DNA of 64,000 nt from Leclercia sp. S52 (GCF_039727615.1 NZ_CP152474.1:248001-312000), one strand, 5' to 3'. Counted from the stretch's first letter, positions 21,604-36,039 are shown. Made by a program: numbers and translations. The notes: a model not told the origin generated them from the letters alone.

Positions 21604-23149
21604 TTAGTCGAATTTCATGCGTGTGGCTTTCAGGTTCACAATCGCCAGCGCGCCTACCAGCAGGAAGATCAGGGTGGCAATCGCTGCCGCCAGACCGAAG
21701 TCCTGACCGCCGCCGCCTTCGAAGGCGATACGGTAGGTGTAGCTCACGAGCAGGTCGGTATAACCGGCTGGCGTGGTGGTGCCGAGACGGTCCGGGCCAC
21801 CGTTGGTCAACAGCTGAATCAGCACGAAGTTGTTAAAGTTAAAGGCGAAGCTGGCGATCATCAGCGGCGTCAGCGGCTTGATCAGCAGCGGGAGCGTAAT
21901 CTTAAAGAAGTTCTGAAACGGGGTCGCACCGTCCATCGCCGAGGCTTCGTACAGGTCGTCCGGAATCGCCTTCAGCAGCCCCATGCACAGGATCATCATG
22001 TACGGATAGCCGAGCCAGGTGTTGACGATAACGATCATGGTGCGGGCGGTGGTCGGGTCGCTGAACCAGGCCGGCTTGATGCCAAACAGCCCGCTCAGCA
22101 TCATGTTGATTTCACCAAAGCTCTGGTTGAACAGGCCCTTGAAAATCAGAATCGAGATGAACGACGGTACGGCATACGGCAGGATCAGCAGGACACGGTA
22201 AATCGCTTTCCCTTTTAACGCTTCCCACTGCACCAGGCAGGCCAGCACCATGCCGACGGCCACGGTCAGGATCACGGTCAGTACCGAGAAGACCACGGTC
22301 CAGACGAATATGGCGAAGAACGGCTTCTGAATGCCTTCGTCGGTGAAGACGCGGGTAAAGTTGTCCCAGCCAATGGTGACGGTATAGCCCGGGCTGAGCT
22401 TATCGTCGCCCCAGTTACCGTCGGCATTCACGGATTGATAGAAGCCAATCTCGTTGTTCGGACGGTACTTCACGCCGGTCTGGTTGTTGGTGAGCGTGCT
22501 GTTATCGCCCAGCGTGTAGAGCGGGCGGGTGCCGGAGAACTGGCGCAGCGAGCTCATGATCACTTTGCTTTCGTCCGGCAGCTCGGCGGTAATCTGGGTC
22601 AATGCCTGTCGGTTCTGGGTGATGACACGCAGGTTAGCGCGCTCGCCTTCCGGCAGGGCGTCGGCTTCTTTCAGGGCCAGTTTCTGCTCGCCGCCAAATT
22701 TAAAGGCGTCGGAGACGTAGTTTTTGCCCGTTGCATCGTCGGTCAGCGCCAGCTTCCACTCATCACCGGCCGGGTAGAGGCCAAAGTTGAAGGTCTTACC
22801 GGCCTGATAGGAACGGTCCATCAGCACCTGCTGGGCACGTTCTTGCGCGAGCTGGTTGGTGCTGCTGTAGTTGGTAAAGGCAATGGCGATGGTGCAGATC
22901 AGCGGGAACAGGACAAACAGCCCCATCCCGGCCACGCCCGGATAGACATAGCGCCAGGCGTAGGCTTTACGATTGGCGAAAATATAGAGGCCGACCGCGC
23001 TTAAAATCAGCGTCATGGCGGCAAACAGGTACTCCCCCCTGGGCGTACATCAAAACAATAAGGTAACCCACCAGCAAGCCCAGCAGACCAATCACTGACC
23101 ATTTCAGCGTGTCGCTTTGCCACCAGTGTTTCTTTTTAACGACATCCAT
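21604..23149 (-). pseudogene. malF: Maltose ABC transporter permease MalF, frameshifted in a G6 run
   Basis: Larger permease subunit of MalFGK2. The start at 23149 gives MDVVKKKHWWQSDTLKWSVI and two-thirds of the second helix, then the frame breaks after MYAQG at six G (C6 on + at 23034-23039). With five G it continues GEYLFAAMTLILSAVGLYIF. The restored protein is 514 residues, exactly E. coli MalF, with the large periplasmic P2 domain (about 90-275) and EAA motif (YEASAMDGATPFQNFFKITL). As written the product would end after 60 residues. The pattern matches the other homopolymer insertions here, so an assembly error is likely. Confidence 0.93.
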
Positions 23150-23182
23150 GGGGATCTTCCTCTACAACTGTGAAAACTTATT

Positions 23183-23259
23183 GTCAGGTGGCGCTCCGCT
23201 TACCTGACCTACGGTTCGAACCGTAGTTGTAGGGCGGGTAAGCGAAGCGCCACCCGCCG
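23183..23259. repeat. malE-malF intergenic REP/BIME
   Basis: Inverted pair: TCAGGTGGCGCTCCGCTTACCTGA and AGGGCGGGTAAGCG...CCACCCGCC. This is the position of the classical malE-malF REP of E. coli, which stabilises the upstream malE mRNA and lowers malF/malG expression. Confidence 0.88.
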
Positions 23260-23269
23260 CTGTTACTTA

Positions 23270-25940
<2,671 letters not shown>

Positions 25941-25975
25941 GCAATCCCAATAATAAGCACGAAACCATCAGGTGA

Positions 25976-27319
<1,344 letters not shown>

Positions 27320-27347
27320 TACGTAACACCTGATGTACTGACCTAAA

Positions 27348-27367
27348 AGAGGGGCGTAAGCCCCTCT
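27348..27367. terminator. Hairpin between lamB and malM
   Basis: AGAGGGGC-GTAA-GCCCCTCT followed by TCG, without a long T-run. It probably acts as a partial attenuator or mRNA-stabilising hairpin inside the malK-lamB-malM operon. Confidence 0.65.
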
Positions 27368-27432
27368 CTTCGTAGAGTCCTGCGCGCTATTGCCTGGCCA
27401 CCGCAGTGCTTATGCTATCTGAGGTAAAAACA

Positions 27433-28398
27433 ATGAAAATGAAGAAAAGTCTCGTCGCGCTGTGCCTCTCTGCAGGGTTGCTGGCAAGTGCCCCAGCCAT
27501 CACTCTCGCTAACGTCAACTTTGTACCGCAAAACACCAGCGCCGCGCCTGCAGTTCCGGCCGCTGCGCTGCAACAGCTGGTCTGGACGCCTGTCGACCAG
27601 TCGAAAGCCCAGACCACTCAGCTTTCTACCGGCGGTCAGTCCCTGAATGTGCCGGGGATCGCCGGCCCGGTGGCGGCCTACAGCGTGCCTGCCAATATCG
27701 GTGAAATCACCCTGACGCTGAACAGTATTGTGAACAAGCAAACCAGCGTCTTCGCCCCGAACGTGCTGATTCTGGATCAGAACCTGACGCCATCGGCCTA
27801 CTTCCCGAGCGAGTACTTCACCTACCAGGAGCCGGGCGTAATGAGCGCTGACCGCCTGGAAGGGGTAATGCGCCTGACGCCTGCACTGGGCCAGCAAAAA
27901 CTGTATGTGCTGGTGTTTACTACCGATAAAGATCTGCAGCAATCCACCAAACTCATCAACCCGGCAAAAGCCTATGCCAAAGGCACCGGCAACGCCGTAC
28001 CGGATATTCCTGACCCGCTTGCCCGCCACGTCACCGACGGTGAGCTGCGGTTGAAAGTTTCCACCAACAGCGCCTCCAGCGTGCTGGTTGGCCCGCTGTT
28101 TGGTTCTTCCGGCACCGGCCCGGTGACCGTGGGTAACACCGCAGCACCTGCTCCGGTCTATGCCGCGCCAGTCGCAGCCCCGGCCACCGCTACACCGGCG
28201 ACCGCTGCTGCCCCGGTCGCTGCGAAGAAGAGCGAGCCGGTGCTTAACGACACCGAAACCTACTTCAATCAGGCCATTAAACAGGCAGTAGATAAAGGCG
28301 ATGTCGACAAGGCGCTGAAACTCCTTGATGAAGCCGAGCGTTTAGGCTCGACCACTGCCCGTTCCACCTTTATCAGCAGTGTAAAAGGCAAGGGGTGA
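27433..28398 (+). CDS. malM: Maltose operon periplasmic protein MalM
   Basis: Periplasmic protein co-expressed with malK and lamB; its precise role is unknown. The product is 321 residues with a signal peptide (MKMKKSLVALCLSAGLLASA...). A low-complexity Ala/Pro linker (about 240-275, APVAAPATATPATAAAPVAA) is longer than in E. coli, and a conserved helical C-terminus ends DEAERLGSTTARSTFISSVK. I chose 27433 over the upstream 27406 because it matches the E. coli start. It is followed by a strong terminator that closes the operon. Confidence 0.94.
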   Translation: MKMKKSLVALCLSAGLLASAPAITLANVNFVPQNTSAAPAVPAAALQQLVWTPVDQSKAQTTQLSTGGQSLNVPGIAGPVAAYSVPANIGEITLTLNSIVNKQTSVFAPNVLILDQNLTPSAYFPSEYFTYQEPGVMSADRLEGVMRLTPALGQQKLYVLVFTTDKDLQQSTKLINPAKAYAKGTGNAVPDIPDPLARHVTDGELRLKVSTNSASSVLVGPLFGSSGTGPVTVGNTAAPAPVYAAPVAAPATATPATAAAPVAAKKSEPVLNDTETYFNQAIKQAVDKGDVDKALKLLDEAERLGSTTARSTFISSVKGKG

Positions 28399-28434
28399 CC
28401 GTCTCCCCACAGTGCTGATTTTGTCAGTAGTTTG

Positions 28435-28454
28435 GTGCGCCCTTACGGGCGCAC
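28435..28454. terminator. malM terminator
   Basis: GTGCGCCC-TTAC-GGGCGCAC followed by T8, 37 bases after malM. Confidence 0.93.
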
Positions 28455-28580
28455 TTTTTTTTGCACGGTCTGCCGCTGTTGCATCTCTGTTGCGATAATG
28501 TTCGCTAGTTCACGTTTGCCCGCCCCCATTCCGCGTTTCTGCGATACAATAGCTTCACGTTATGTATCGGAGAGTCTGGC

Positions 28581-29078
28581 ATGTCACACCCCGCGCTAAC
28601 GCAACTGCGCGCGCTGCGTTATTTTGACGAAATCCCTGCGCTGGAACCGGAGCAGCTCGACTGGCTGCTGCTGGAAGATTCCATGACCAAACGTTTTGAG
28701 CAGCAGGGCAAAAAGGTCACCGTCACCCTCATTCAGGAGGGATTTGTCACGCCTGACGCGGTCGCGGATGAGCTGCCGTTGCTGCCGCAGGAGGCACGCT
28801 ACTGGCTGCGGGAGATCCTGCTCTGTGCCGACGGCGAGCCGTGGCTGGCCGGACGCACCGTGGTGCCTGAATCCACGCTCACCGGGCCGGAGCTGGCGCT
28901 GCAGCAGATGGGCAAAACCCCGCTGGGGCGTTATCTGTTCACCTCCTCCGAACTTACCCGAGATTTTATTGAAATTGGTCGCGATGCCGGGCTGTGGGGA
29001 CGCCGTTCCCGCCTGCGCTTAAGTGGTAAGCCCCTGATGCTGACCGAGCTGTTTTTACCGGCGTCGCCGTTGTACTAA
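28581..29078 (+). CDS. ubiC: Chorismate pyruvate-lyase
   Basis: Converts chorismate to 4-hydroxybenzoate and pyruvate, the first committed step of ubiquinone synthesis in the cytosol. The product is 165 residues, the same as E. coli, and collinear throughout ([19 protein letters not shown]; ends [11 protein letters not shown]). The ATG at 28581 follows CGGAGAG. It lies 12 bases upstream of ubiA, with which it forms an operon. Confidence 0.96.
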   Translation: MSHPALTQLRALRYFDEIPALEPEQLDWLLLEDSMTKRFEQQGKKVTVTLIQEGFVTPDAVADELPLLPQEARYWLREILLCADGEPWLAGRTVVPESTLTGPELALQQMGKTPLGRYLFTSSELTRDFIEIGRDAGLWGRRSRLRLSGKPLMLTELFLPASPLY

Positions 29079-29090
29079 GAGGAAGAAAAA

Positions 29091-29960
29091 ATGGAGTGGA
29101 GTCTGACGCAGAACAAGCTGCTGGCGTACCACCGCTTGATGCGAACCGACAAGCCGATCGGTGCGCTGCTGCTGCTGTGGCCGACCCTGTGGGCGCTGTG
29201 GGTGGCAACCCCCGGGCTGCCGCCGCTGTGGATCCTGGCGGTATTTGTGGCGGGCGTCTGGTTGATGCGTGCGGCAGGCTGTGTCGTCAACGACTATGCC
29301 GATCGTAAGTTTGACGGCCATGTGAAACGCACCGCGAATCGTCCGCTGCCGAGCGGCGATGTCACCGAGAAAGAGGCGCGCACGCTGTTTGTGGTGCTGG
29401 TGCTGCTGTCGTTCCTGTTAGTGCTGACCCTGAACACCATGACCATTCTGCTCTCCGTCGCAGCGCTGGCCCTGGCCTGGGTCTACCCGTTTATGAAGCG
29501 CTACACCCATCTGCCGCAGGTGGTGCTGGGGGCGGCCTTTGGCTGGTCGATCCCGATGGCGTTTGCCGCCGTCAGCGAAAGCGTGCCCTTGAGCTGTTGG
29601 CTGATGTTCCTGGCGAATATCCTCTGGGCGGTAGCCTACGATACCCAGTACGCGATGGTCGACCGGGACGATGACCTGAAAATCGGCATCAAATCCACCG
29701 CCATTCTGTTTGGCCGTCAGGACAAGCTGATCATCGGGATTTTACAGGTGGCAGTGCTGGGGCTGATGGTGGCGATTGGTTATCTGAACCAGCTGAACGG
29801 GGCCTTTTACGCCGCAGTCGCGGCGGCAGGGATACTGTTTATCTACCAGCAGAAGCTTATCGCCAACCGCGAGCGCGACGCCTGTTTTAAAGCGTTTCTT
29901 AATAACAACTACGTCGGTCTGGTGCTGTTTGTCGGGTTAGCGATTAGCTACTGGGCATAA
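29091..29960 (+). CDS. ubiA: 4-hydroxybenzoate octaprenyltransferase
   Basis: Inner-membrane prenyltransferase that attaches the octaprenyl chain to 4-hydroxybenzoate in ubiquinone synthesis. The product is 289 residues with about nine hydrophobic helices and the two Asp-rich metal/diphosphate-binding motifs, [15 protein letters not shown] (about 66-80) and [17 protein letters not shown] (about 183-199). Start ATG at 29091 with an AGAGGAAG site. Second gene of ubiCA, followed by a BIME. Confidence 0.97.
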   Translation: MEWSLTQNKLLAYHRLMRTDKPIGALLLLWPTLWALWVATPGLPPLWILAVFVAGVWLMRAAGCVVNDYADRKFDGHVKRTANRPLPSGDVTEKEARTLFVVLVLLSFLLVLTLNTMTILLSVAALALAWVYPFMKRYTHLPQVVLGAAFGWSIPMAFAAVSESVPLSCWLMFLANILWAVAYDTQYAMVDRDDDLKIGIKSTAILFGRQDKLIIGILQVAVLGLMVAIGYLNQLNGAFYAAVAAAGILFIYQQKLIANRERDACFKAFLNNNYVGLVLFVGLAISYWA

Positions 29961-29966
29961 AAAAAT

Positions 29967-30046
29967 GCCCGGTGGCGCTAGCGCTTACCGGGCCTACAGG
30001 TTCTGCTAAATCGTAGGCCGGGTAAGGCGGAGCCGCCACCCGGCAT
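29967..30046. repeat. BIME between ubiA and plsB
   Basis: REP pair GCCCGGTGGCGCTAGCGC...ACCGGGCC and GGCCGGGTAAGGCGG...CCACCCGGC between convergent genes. Confidence 0.87.
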
Positions 30047-30055
30047 TTTTATGCA

Positions 30056-32476
30056 CTACTCGCCCTGCGTCGCGCTCTCAATCGTTAAGCGCACGTCGGA
30101 GGTAATCAGGTCTGCCAGCATCTGGTACACCTTCATCGTCTCTTCCGGCTCGGCATCACCACTGTCGCTGATATAACCCTCGTCACGCAGCGTCAACACC
30201 AGCGAACTGAAGACCGCTTTGTCGAAGAACTCCGGCGCGTTGATGCCGTGCAGCATCGACAGACGCTGTGCCAGCGTGCGGCTCTCTTTCTCCAGCGTAC
30301 CGCGGTTGATCGACGGGTTAGCGCTCAGCAGCCAGAAGGTAATGGCGTAGCGCTGCACGGTTTCGCGTGCGCCCGCCGCCAGCAGCTGCAGCGTGCGTGC
30401 CCGGGATGGGTTGATCAGCAGAACGTCCTCTTTCTGCGAAATCAGTCCCTGGCGGGTCAGCTCTGCAATCTGCTGATCCAGCACCTCAACCAGCTCCTCG
30501 TTGTTCCAGCGCAGGAACAGCTCGGCTTTCAGCATCGGATAGAGGGCGGTGACGTGCTCCAGCAGCGCCTGACGGCTGATCTGGCGATGCTGGGTAATGA
30601 TGGCAGCCATCAGCGAAGGCAGCATCAGCATATGCGCAATGTTGTTACGGTAGTAGGTCATCAGTACCGCCTGCTCGCGCGGCAGAATGATGATATCGCC
30701 GATGGTATCCTTCTCGACCTCGAACTTATTCATCTGCAGCGCGTGCTCGATCAGTTCGCTGGCGCTGGCGGTCGGCACCGTGGCATCTGCCGCGTAAGGC
30801 ACGTTGCGCATCAGGTTCAGGTAGCAGTCGAGCTGCTCGGTCAGCTGCTCGCGGGTGAGCGAGCGCTGGCGAGAGGCCAACAGGGCGGTACAACACAGGT
30901 TCATGGCGTTGGCCGCCCCGGCGTTGTTAATGCGCACCATCAGGTCGGCAGCAATGGCGTTCACCGTTGGCGTCAGCCAGGCAGGACGCACCGCTTCGAT
31001 CGGATCGATGGACTCGCGCCACTCCGGCACACGGTGGTTGAGGTAGGTCATCAGCGGCATAGGTTCGCCGAAGTTGACATACCCCTGGCCGAGGTTACGC
31101 AGCTTGCTCAGGCCGCGCAGCATCTGCAGCAGGCTCTCTTTCTCTTTGGTAGCACCGCGCAGCTCTTTGGCGTAAGTACCCACTTCCATCACGTGCTCGT
31201 AACCGATGTAGATCGGCACCAGGGTGATTGGACGCGTACCGCCGCGCAGCATCGCCTGAATGGTCATCGACAGGGTGCCGGTCTTCGGATCGAGCAGACG
31301 CCCGGTACGGGAACGGCCACCCTCCACGAAATATTCCACCGAGTAGCCGCGGCTGAACAGCTCGCCCAGATACTCACGGAACACCGTAGAGTAGAGCTTG
31401 TTGCCCTTAAAGGTACGGCGAATAAAGAACGCACCCAGACGGCGGAAGATCGGGCCTGCCGGCCAGAAGTTAAGGTTGATACCCGCAGCGATGTGCGGCG
31501 GCACCAGCCCCTGGTGATAGAGCACGTACGAGAGCAGCAGGTAGTCCATGTGGCTGCGGTGGCAGGGCACGTAGACAATCTCATGGCCGTCGTGAGCGAG
31601 CTGGCGCACACGCTCGGCGTTGTGCACGTTGATCCCCTGATAGAGACGGTTCCAGGTAAAGCTCAGGATACGGTCGCTGAGGCGGATCATCTCGTAGGAG
31701 AAGTTAGCCGCAATCTCTTCCATCAGGGCGATGGCGTTTTGCTGCGCCTTCTCATGGGAGATTTTTTTGCTGCGCGCTTCGTCTTCGACAGCGCGGGCGA
31801 TCGCTTTCGAGGCCAGCAGCTTGTTAAACAGATCCTGACGAGCCGGCAGACGCGGGCCTACCGCGGCCAGACGCTGACGGGCAAAGTGCATGCGCGCCAC
31901 GCGTGCCAGCTTCTGGGCGATGGTCTTATCCGTACCGTGCTCATCGGCCATGCGGCGCAGTGAGACTGACGGCGAGAAACGCACAAAGCTGTCGCGGCCC
32001 AGCCAGTTGACGGCGAAAAATTTCTGCACCCCGTTGAGCATGCGCAACGGCGGGTTTTCCTCGCCTTTATCGCGCCCCGGACGGCGGCCAAACATCACCG
32101 ACACCGGCACCATCTGCACGTCAAGCAGCGGGTTGCTGCGGTGCAGATCGAGGTAGTCATGGAACAGCTTGATCGACTCTTCTTTCGGCGTGTACCAGGT
32201 GAACACGCGAGGGCCACCGTGGATAAAGATGTAGCGCGGCAACAGGGTGCCGTCGATCTCCAGCGGCTCCAGCGGATCGGGGAGATCGTGCGCCAGGCAC
32301 TGGGCGCGCAGCGTCAGCAAGTCGGCCTTCGAGTTATAAGGCAAAACGTACATAATAGGACGCGAGGTATCGAGTCCTAACTCCAGCGTCGGAACCGCCG
32401 GAATAGACTTGCTTTTTACCAGGACGCTTAATGGTAAATTAAGTAATTTGTAGTAAATTCGTGGCCAGCCAGACAT
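30056..32476 (-). CDS. plsB: Glycerol-3-phosphate 1-O-acyltransferase PlsB
   Basis: Membrane-bound enzyme that acylates glycerol-3-phosphate with acyl-ACP or acyl-CoA, the first step of phospholipid synthesis. The product is 806 residues (E. coli 807). The HX4D catalytic motif is in [12 protein letters not shown] at about residue 306 and the glycerol-phosphate-binding block in [13 protein letters not shown]. The open frame extends 21 codons upstream to 32539; I chose 32476 ([15 protein letters not shown]), the established family start. It is divergent from dgkA. Confidence 0.96.
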   Translation of the reverse strand: MSGWPRIYYKLLNLPLSVLVKSKSIPAVPTLELGLDTSRPIMYVLPYNSKADLLTLRAQCLAHDLPDPLEPLEIDGTLLPRYIFIHGGPRVFTWYTPKEESIKLFHDYLDLHRSNPLLDVQMVPVSVMFGRRPGRDKGEENPPLRMLNGVQKFFAVNWLGRDSFVRFSPSVSLRRMADEHGTDKTIAQKLARVARMHFARQRLAAVGPRLPARQDLFNKLLASKAIARAVEDEARSKKISHEKAQQNAIALMEEIAANFSYEMIRLSDRILSFTWNRLYQGINVHNAERVRQLAHDGHEIVYVPCHRSHMDYLLLSYVLYHQGLVPPHIAAGINLNFWPAGPIFRRLGAFFIRRTFKGNKLYSTVFREYLGELFSRGYSVEYFVEGGRSRTGRLLDPKTGTLSMTIQAMLRGGTRPITLVPIYIGYEHVMEVGTYAKELRGATKEKESLLQMLRGLSKLRNLGQGYVNFGEPMPLMTYLNHRVPEWRESIDPIEAVRPAWLTPTVNAIAADLMVRINNAGAANAMNLCCTALLASRQRSLTREQLTEQLDCYLNLMRNVPYAADATVPTASASELIEHALQMNKFEVEKDTIGDIIILPREQAVLMTYYRNNIAHMLMLPSLMAAIITQHRQISRQALLEHVTALYPMLKAELFLRWNNEELVEVLDQQIAELTRQGLISQKEDVLLINPSRARTLQLLAAGARETVQRYAITFWLLSANPSINRGTLEKESRTLAQRLSMLHGINAPEFFDKAVFSSLVLTLRDEGYISDSGDAEPEETMKVYQMLADLITSDVRLTIESATQGE

Positions 32477-32631
32477 AAACGATGTAAAGCCTCTGGTTAA
32501 AAATGCAATTGCGGCGCAAGGATAACAGAAAGCGCGCAAAATTTCTGTTGTTACCCGTCATACTTCCGGTGGCTGCGCCAGGCGCTTAAGCCACCGTTTC
32601 TGACGCTATTTTCGAAGAAAGGTTTCTTTTA

Positions 32632-33001
32632 ATGGCCAATAATACCACTGGGTTAACCCGAATCATTAAAGCTGCCGGCTATTCATGGAAGGGCATCCGT
32701 GCTGCCTGGATCAATGAAGCCGCATTTCGCCAGGAGGGGGGTTGCGGTCGTCGCGGCGATTATTATTGCCTGCTGGCTGGATGTTGATCCCATCACCCGC
32801 GTATTGCTGATTGGCTCGGTGATGTTGGTGATGATAGTCGAAATTCTGAACAGTGCGATCGAGGCGGTAGTCGACCGCATCGGCACTGATTTTCACGAGC
32901 TGTCGGGCCGGGCCAAAGATATGGGCTCTGCCGCAGTGCTGATGGCGATTATGGTTGCGTTGTTTACCTGGGTCACGCTGCTTTGGGGACATTTACGATA
33001 A
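32632..33001 (+). pseudogene. dgkA: Diacylglycerol kinase DgkA, frameshifted in a G6 run
   Basis: Small trimeric inner-membrane kinase that recycles diacylglycerol from MDO synthesis to phosphatidate. From the ATG at 32632 the frame reads MANNTTGLTRIIKAAGYSWK...NEAAFRQEG, then breaks at six G (32736-32741). With five G it continues VAVVAAIIIACWLDVDPIT to the stop at 32999-33001. The restored protein is 122 residues, exactly E. coli DgkA, with its three helices and the catalytic EILNSAIEAVVDR. Two rarer starts (32699) would give only the C-terminal part. Probably an assembly artefact. Confidence 0.93.
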
Positions 33002-33065
33002 GCCTTCAGAAACCGAACAAGTCTCTGGTTTTTTATGCGGTTTGTGGTTCCAAAATCACCTTTAG

Positions 33066-33081
33066 CTGTATATACTCACAG
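33066..33081. promoter_or_regulatory. LexA (SOS) box 1 of lexA
   Basis: CTGTATATACTCACAG, a CTG-N10-CAG operator identical to the E. coli lexA box 1. Confidence 0.93.
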
Positions 33082-33086
33082 CATAA

Positions 33087-33102
33087 CTGTATATACACCC
33101 AG
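33087..33102. promoter_or_regulatory. LexA (SOS) box 2 of lexA
   Basis: CTGTATATACACCCAG, the second tandem operator. The G-run that follows is six long where E. coli has five, the same kind of +1 change seen in the frameshifted genes. Confidence 0.92.
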
Positions 33103-33111
33103 GGGGGCGGA

Positions 33112-33720
33112 ATGAAAGCGTTAACGACCAGGCAGCAAGAGGTGTTTGATCTCATTCGGGATCATATCGGCCAGACGGGTATGCCGCCGACGCGTGCAGA
33201 AATCGCGCAGCGTCTTGGCTTCCGTTCTCCAAATGCCGCCGAAGAGCACCTTAAGGCACTGGCGCGCAAGGGTGTGCTTGAGATTGTCTCCGGTGCGTCT
33301 CGTGGTATTCGCCTGCTGGTTGAAGCCGAAGAGGGCCTGCCGCTCGTCGGTCGCGTCGCTGCCGGGGAACCGCTGCTGGCGCAACAGCACATTGAAGGCC
33401 ACTATCAGGTCGATCCAGGCATGTTCAAACCGAGCGCAGATTTTCTGCTGCGTGTAAGCGGTATGTCGATGAAAGACATCGGTATTCTGGACGGCGATCT
33501 GCTGGCGGTGCATAAAACGCAGGACGTGCGTAACGGTCAGGTCGTAGTGGCGCGCATAGATGATGAAGTCACCGTTAAGCGCCTGAAAAAGCAGGGCAAC
33601 ACCGTGCAGCTGCTGCCGGAAAACAGCGAGTTTTCCCCGATAGTTGTCGACCTGCGTGAAAATAACTTCTCCATCGAAGGCCTGGCGGTTGGCGTCATCC
33701 GCAACGGTGAATGGTTATAA
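33112..33720 (+). CDS. lexA: SOS repressor LexA
   Basis: Represses the DNA-damage regulon and self-cleaves when stimulated by RecA filaments. The product is 202 residues, as in E. coli: winged HTH (1-70, [20 protein letters not shown]), cleavage site Ala84-Gly85 in RVAAGEPLL, catalytic dyad Ser119 (SGMSM) and Lys156 (VTVKRLK). I chose the ATG at 33112 over the open frame from 32983, which overlaps dgkA. Two LexA boxes precede it. It is followed by dinF as an SOS operon. Confidence 0.98.
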   Translation: MKALTTRQQEVFDLIRDHIGQTGMPPTRAEIAQRLGFRSPNAAEEHLKALARKGVLEIVSGASRGIRLLVEAEEGLPLVGRVAAGEPLLAQQHIEGHYQVDPGMFKPSADFLLRVSGMSMKDIGILDGDLLAVHKTQDVRNGQVVVARIDDEVTVKRLKKQGNTVQLLPENSEFSPIVVDLRENNFSIEGLAVGVIRNGEWL

Positions 33721-33783
33721 CTGATTTCTGACAAACTGCGGCGCTGCCGCAGTTTGCTTTTCCTGCCTCTGGCGAACATTTTC

Positions 33784-35103
33784 ATGTCTCTCCTGACTGC
33801 TTCAGACAAGGCGTTGTGGCGTCTTGCACTTCCCATGATCGTCTCCAATATCAGCGTCCCTCTGCTTGGGCTGGTGGACACGGCAGTAATTGGTCATCTT
33901 GATTCGCCCGTCTATCTGGGCGGTGTCGCCATCGGCGCGACGGCAACCAGCTTCCTGTTTATGCTGCTGCTCTTTTTGCGCATGAGCACCACCGGGCTTA
34001 CCGCCCAGGCCTATGGCGCAAAGGATCCGCTGCGTCTGGCCCGCGCGCTGGTGCAGCCGCTGATCCTGGCTCTGGGTGCCGGGCTGCTGATTGTGCTGTT
34101 GCGCACGCCGCTTATCGATCTGGCGCTGCATATCGTCGGCGGCAGCGAGGCCGTTCTCCATCAGGCGCGGCGCTTCCTTGAGATCCGCTGGCTCAGCGCC
34201 CCGGCTTCGCTGGCTAACCTGGTGCTGCTCGGCTGGCTGCTGGGCGTGCAGTACGCCCGGGCGCCGGTGATCCTGCTGGTGGTGGGCAACCTGCTCAATA
34301 TCGTGCTGGATCTGTGGCTGGTGATGGGCCTGCAGATGAACGTGCAGGGGGCCGCGCTGGCAACCGCTATCGCAGAGTACGCCACCCTGTTAATCGGCCT
34401 GTGGATGGTCTGGCGGGTGCTGGCCCTGCGCGGTATTTCGCTGGCGCTGCTGAAAGCGAGCTGGCGGGGCAACATCCGCAAGCTGCTGGCCCTCAATCGC
34501 GACATCATGCTGCGCTCGCTGCTGCTGCAACTCTGCTTCGGGGCGCTGACGGTGATGGGCGCGCGGCTGGGGCCGGAAATTATCGCCGTCAATGCCGTGC
34601 TGATGACCCTGCTGACCTTTACCGCCTATGCGCTGGATGGTTTCGCCTATGCGGTTGAGGCGCACTCCGGGCAGGCATACGGCGCACGGGAAAGCGGCCA
34701 GCTGCGGGAAGTGTGGCGGGCGGCCTGCCGACAGTCCGGTCTGGTGGCGCTGGCCTTTGCGCTCGTCTATGCCCTTGCAGGAGACAGGATCATTGCCCTG
34801 CTGACCTCGCTGCCTGAACTGCGCGCGCTGGCGAGCCACTATCTTATCTGGCAGGTGGTCCTGCCGGTGGTGGGCGTCTGGTGCTATTTGCTGGATGGCA
34901 TGTTTATCGGCGCAACCCGTGGGGCAGAGATGCGCAACAGCATGGCCGTGGCGGCCGCCGGATTTGGCCTGACGCTGTTCACCCTCCCGTGGCTGGGTAA
35001 CCACGGCCTGTGGCTGGCCCTGAGCGTGTTCCTGGCCCTGCGGGGGCTCTCTCTGGCCTGGATCTGGCACCGTCACTGGCGCAACGGCAGCTGGTTTTCA
35101 TAG
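33784..35103 (+). CDS. dinF: MATE family efflux transporter DinF
   Basis: DNA-damage-inducible multidrug and toxin efflux protein of the inner membrane, reported to protect E. coli against oxidative stress and bile salts. 439 residues from the chosen ATG (MSLLTASDKALWRLALPMIV), with twelve hydrophobic segments and the MATE duplication. A longer in-frame start (TTG at 33754) corresponds to the longer E. coli annotation; the choice is uncertain. It lies 63 bases after lexA; a hairpin with a short T-run (33735-33760) between them may attenuate read-through. Confidence 0.93.
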   Translation: MSLLTASDKALWRLALPMIVSNISVPLLGLVDTAVIGHLDSPVYLGGVAIGATATSFLFMLLLFLRMSTTGLTAQAYGAKDPLRLARALVQPLILALGAGLLIVLLRTPLIDLALHIVGGSEAVLHQARRFLEIRWLSAPASLANLVLLGWLLGVQYARAPVILLVVGNLLNIVLDLWLVMGLQMNVQGAALATAIAEYATLLIGLWMVWRVLALRGISLALLKASWRGNIRKLLALNRDIMLRSLLLQLCFGALTVMGARLGPEIIAVNAVLMTLLTFTAYALDGFAYAVEAHSGQAYGARESGQLREVWRAACRQSGLVALAFALVYALAGDRIIALLTSLPELRALASHYLIWQVVLPVVGVWCYLLDGMFIGATRGAEMRNSMAVAAAGFGLTLFTLPWLGNHGLWLALSVFLALRGLSLAWIWHRHWRNGSWFS

Positions 35104-35241
35104 CGGCTTCGCCTGGCTGAATGGTAAAAGATTCCGAATAACAAACCTAACGCCGCAGGGTTATCTATAATAATTATCACGTCCAGCACGAAACGTATTT
35201 CAGGACGAACTTAACCTTAACGACCGAACGAAGAGGAATCG

Positions 35242-35454
35242 ATGATGAATAAAGACCAAGTCGGCGGTAACTGGAAGCAATTCAAAGGTAAAGTAAAAGA
35301 ACAGTGGGGCGATCTGACTGATGACGATATGACCGTCATTGAAGGTAAACGTGACCAGCTGGTGGGTAAAATCCAGGAACGCTATGGTTATGAGAAAGAC
35401 CAGGCAGAGAAAGAAGTTGGTGACTGGGAAACCCGTAACAACTATCGCTGGTAA
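35242..35454 (+). CDS. yjbJ: CsbD-family stress protein YjbJ
   Basis: Small hydrophilic protein, 70 residues from the first of two tandem ATGs (69 from the second at 35245, the E. coli length). It is very close to E. coli YjbJ (NKDQVGGNWKQFKGKVKEQW...). CsbD proteins are abundant in stationary phase and under osmotic stress; the biochemical role is unknown. A GAAGAGG site precedes the start. Monocistronic with a strong terminator. Confidence 0.94.
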   Translation: MMNKDQVGGNWKQFKGKVKEQWGDLTDDDMTVIEGKRDQLVGKIQERYGYEKDQAEKEVGDWETRNNYRW

Positions 35455-35490
35455 TTAACCTATACCCGCAGGTACACGGATGTACGCCCA

Positions 35491-35519
35491 GGGCGACCTT
35501 TCAGGTCGCCCGTTTTTTT
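35491..35519 (+). terminator. yjbJ terminator
   Basis: GGGCGACC-TTTCA-GGTCGCCC followed by GTTTTTTT. Confidence 0.93.
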
Positions 35520-35523
35520 GCCC

Positions 35524-36039
35524 TCAGCGCGGCTTTTTCTTTAGCTGGATAGAGTGATCGTGCTGACAATCTTCCTGATGGCGGCAGGCTTCCACTTCCA
35601 CACAGTTGCGGCACAGTCCGTGCGCTTCAATCACGTTGTGGCGCAGGGCAAAGCCCATCTTCGCCGCCAGGCTATGCATGATATCTTCCACCCCTTCCGC
35701 GCCTTCTTCCTTCACGCTGCCGCAGCGGTCACAGATGAACATCGCTGAGGTGTGGGTAGGCTGATCGAACAGATGGCACAGCACGTAGCTGTTGGTCGAT
35801 TCCACTTTATGCACAAAGCCCTGCTCAAGTAAGAAATCGAGCGCCCGATAGACGGTAGGCGGCTTGGCCTGCGGCTCGCTCTCGCGCAGCAGGTCGAGCA
35901 GGTCATAGGCGCTGATGGCCCCGTTTTGCAGGCTCAGCAGACGCAACACTTCAAGGCGCTGCGGAGTCAGGCGCACATTGCGTTGCGCGCACAGCTTTTC
36001 GGCTTGCGCTAACAGTGCCTGCATTGTGGTCGTTTCCAT
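35524..36039 (-). CDS. zur: Zinc uptake regulator Zur
   Basis: Fur-family repressor of zinc-uptake genes that binds DNA when zinc-loaded. The product is 171 residues, as in E. coli: N-terminal winged helix (about 20-90, VRLTPQRLEVLRLL), metal-binding hinge (VLCHLFDQPTHTS), structural cysteine pairs CDRC (about 103-106) and the CRNC pair (about 143-146). E. coli has Cys in KEECAEG, replaced here by Gly; that residue is not a known zinc ligand. The frame is open to 36171, but 36039 (METTTMQALLAQAEKLC) is the family start. Confidence 0.96.
   Translation of the reverse strand: METTTMQALLAQAEKLCAQRNVRLTPQRLEVLRLLSLQNGAISAYDLLDLLRESEPQAKPPTVYRALDFLLEQGFVHKVESTNSYVLCHLFDQPTHTSAMFICDRCGSVKEEGAEGVEDIMHSLAAKMGFALRHNVIEAHGLCRNCVEVEACRHQEDCQHDHSIQLKKKPR

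Noticed and set aside
30248..31963. 571-codon open frame opposite plsB
   Set aside because: Antisense shadow of plsB; no domain recognised and no promoter or start signal.
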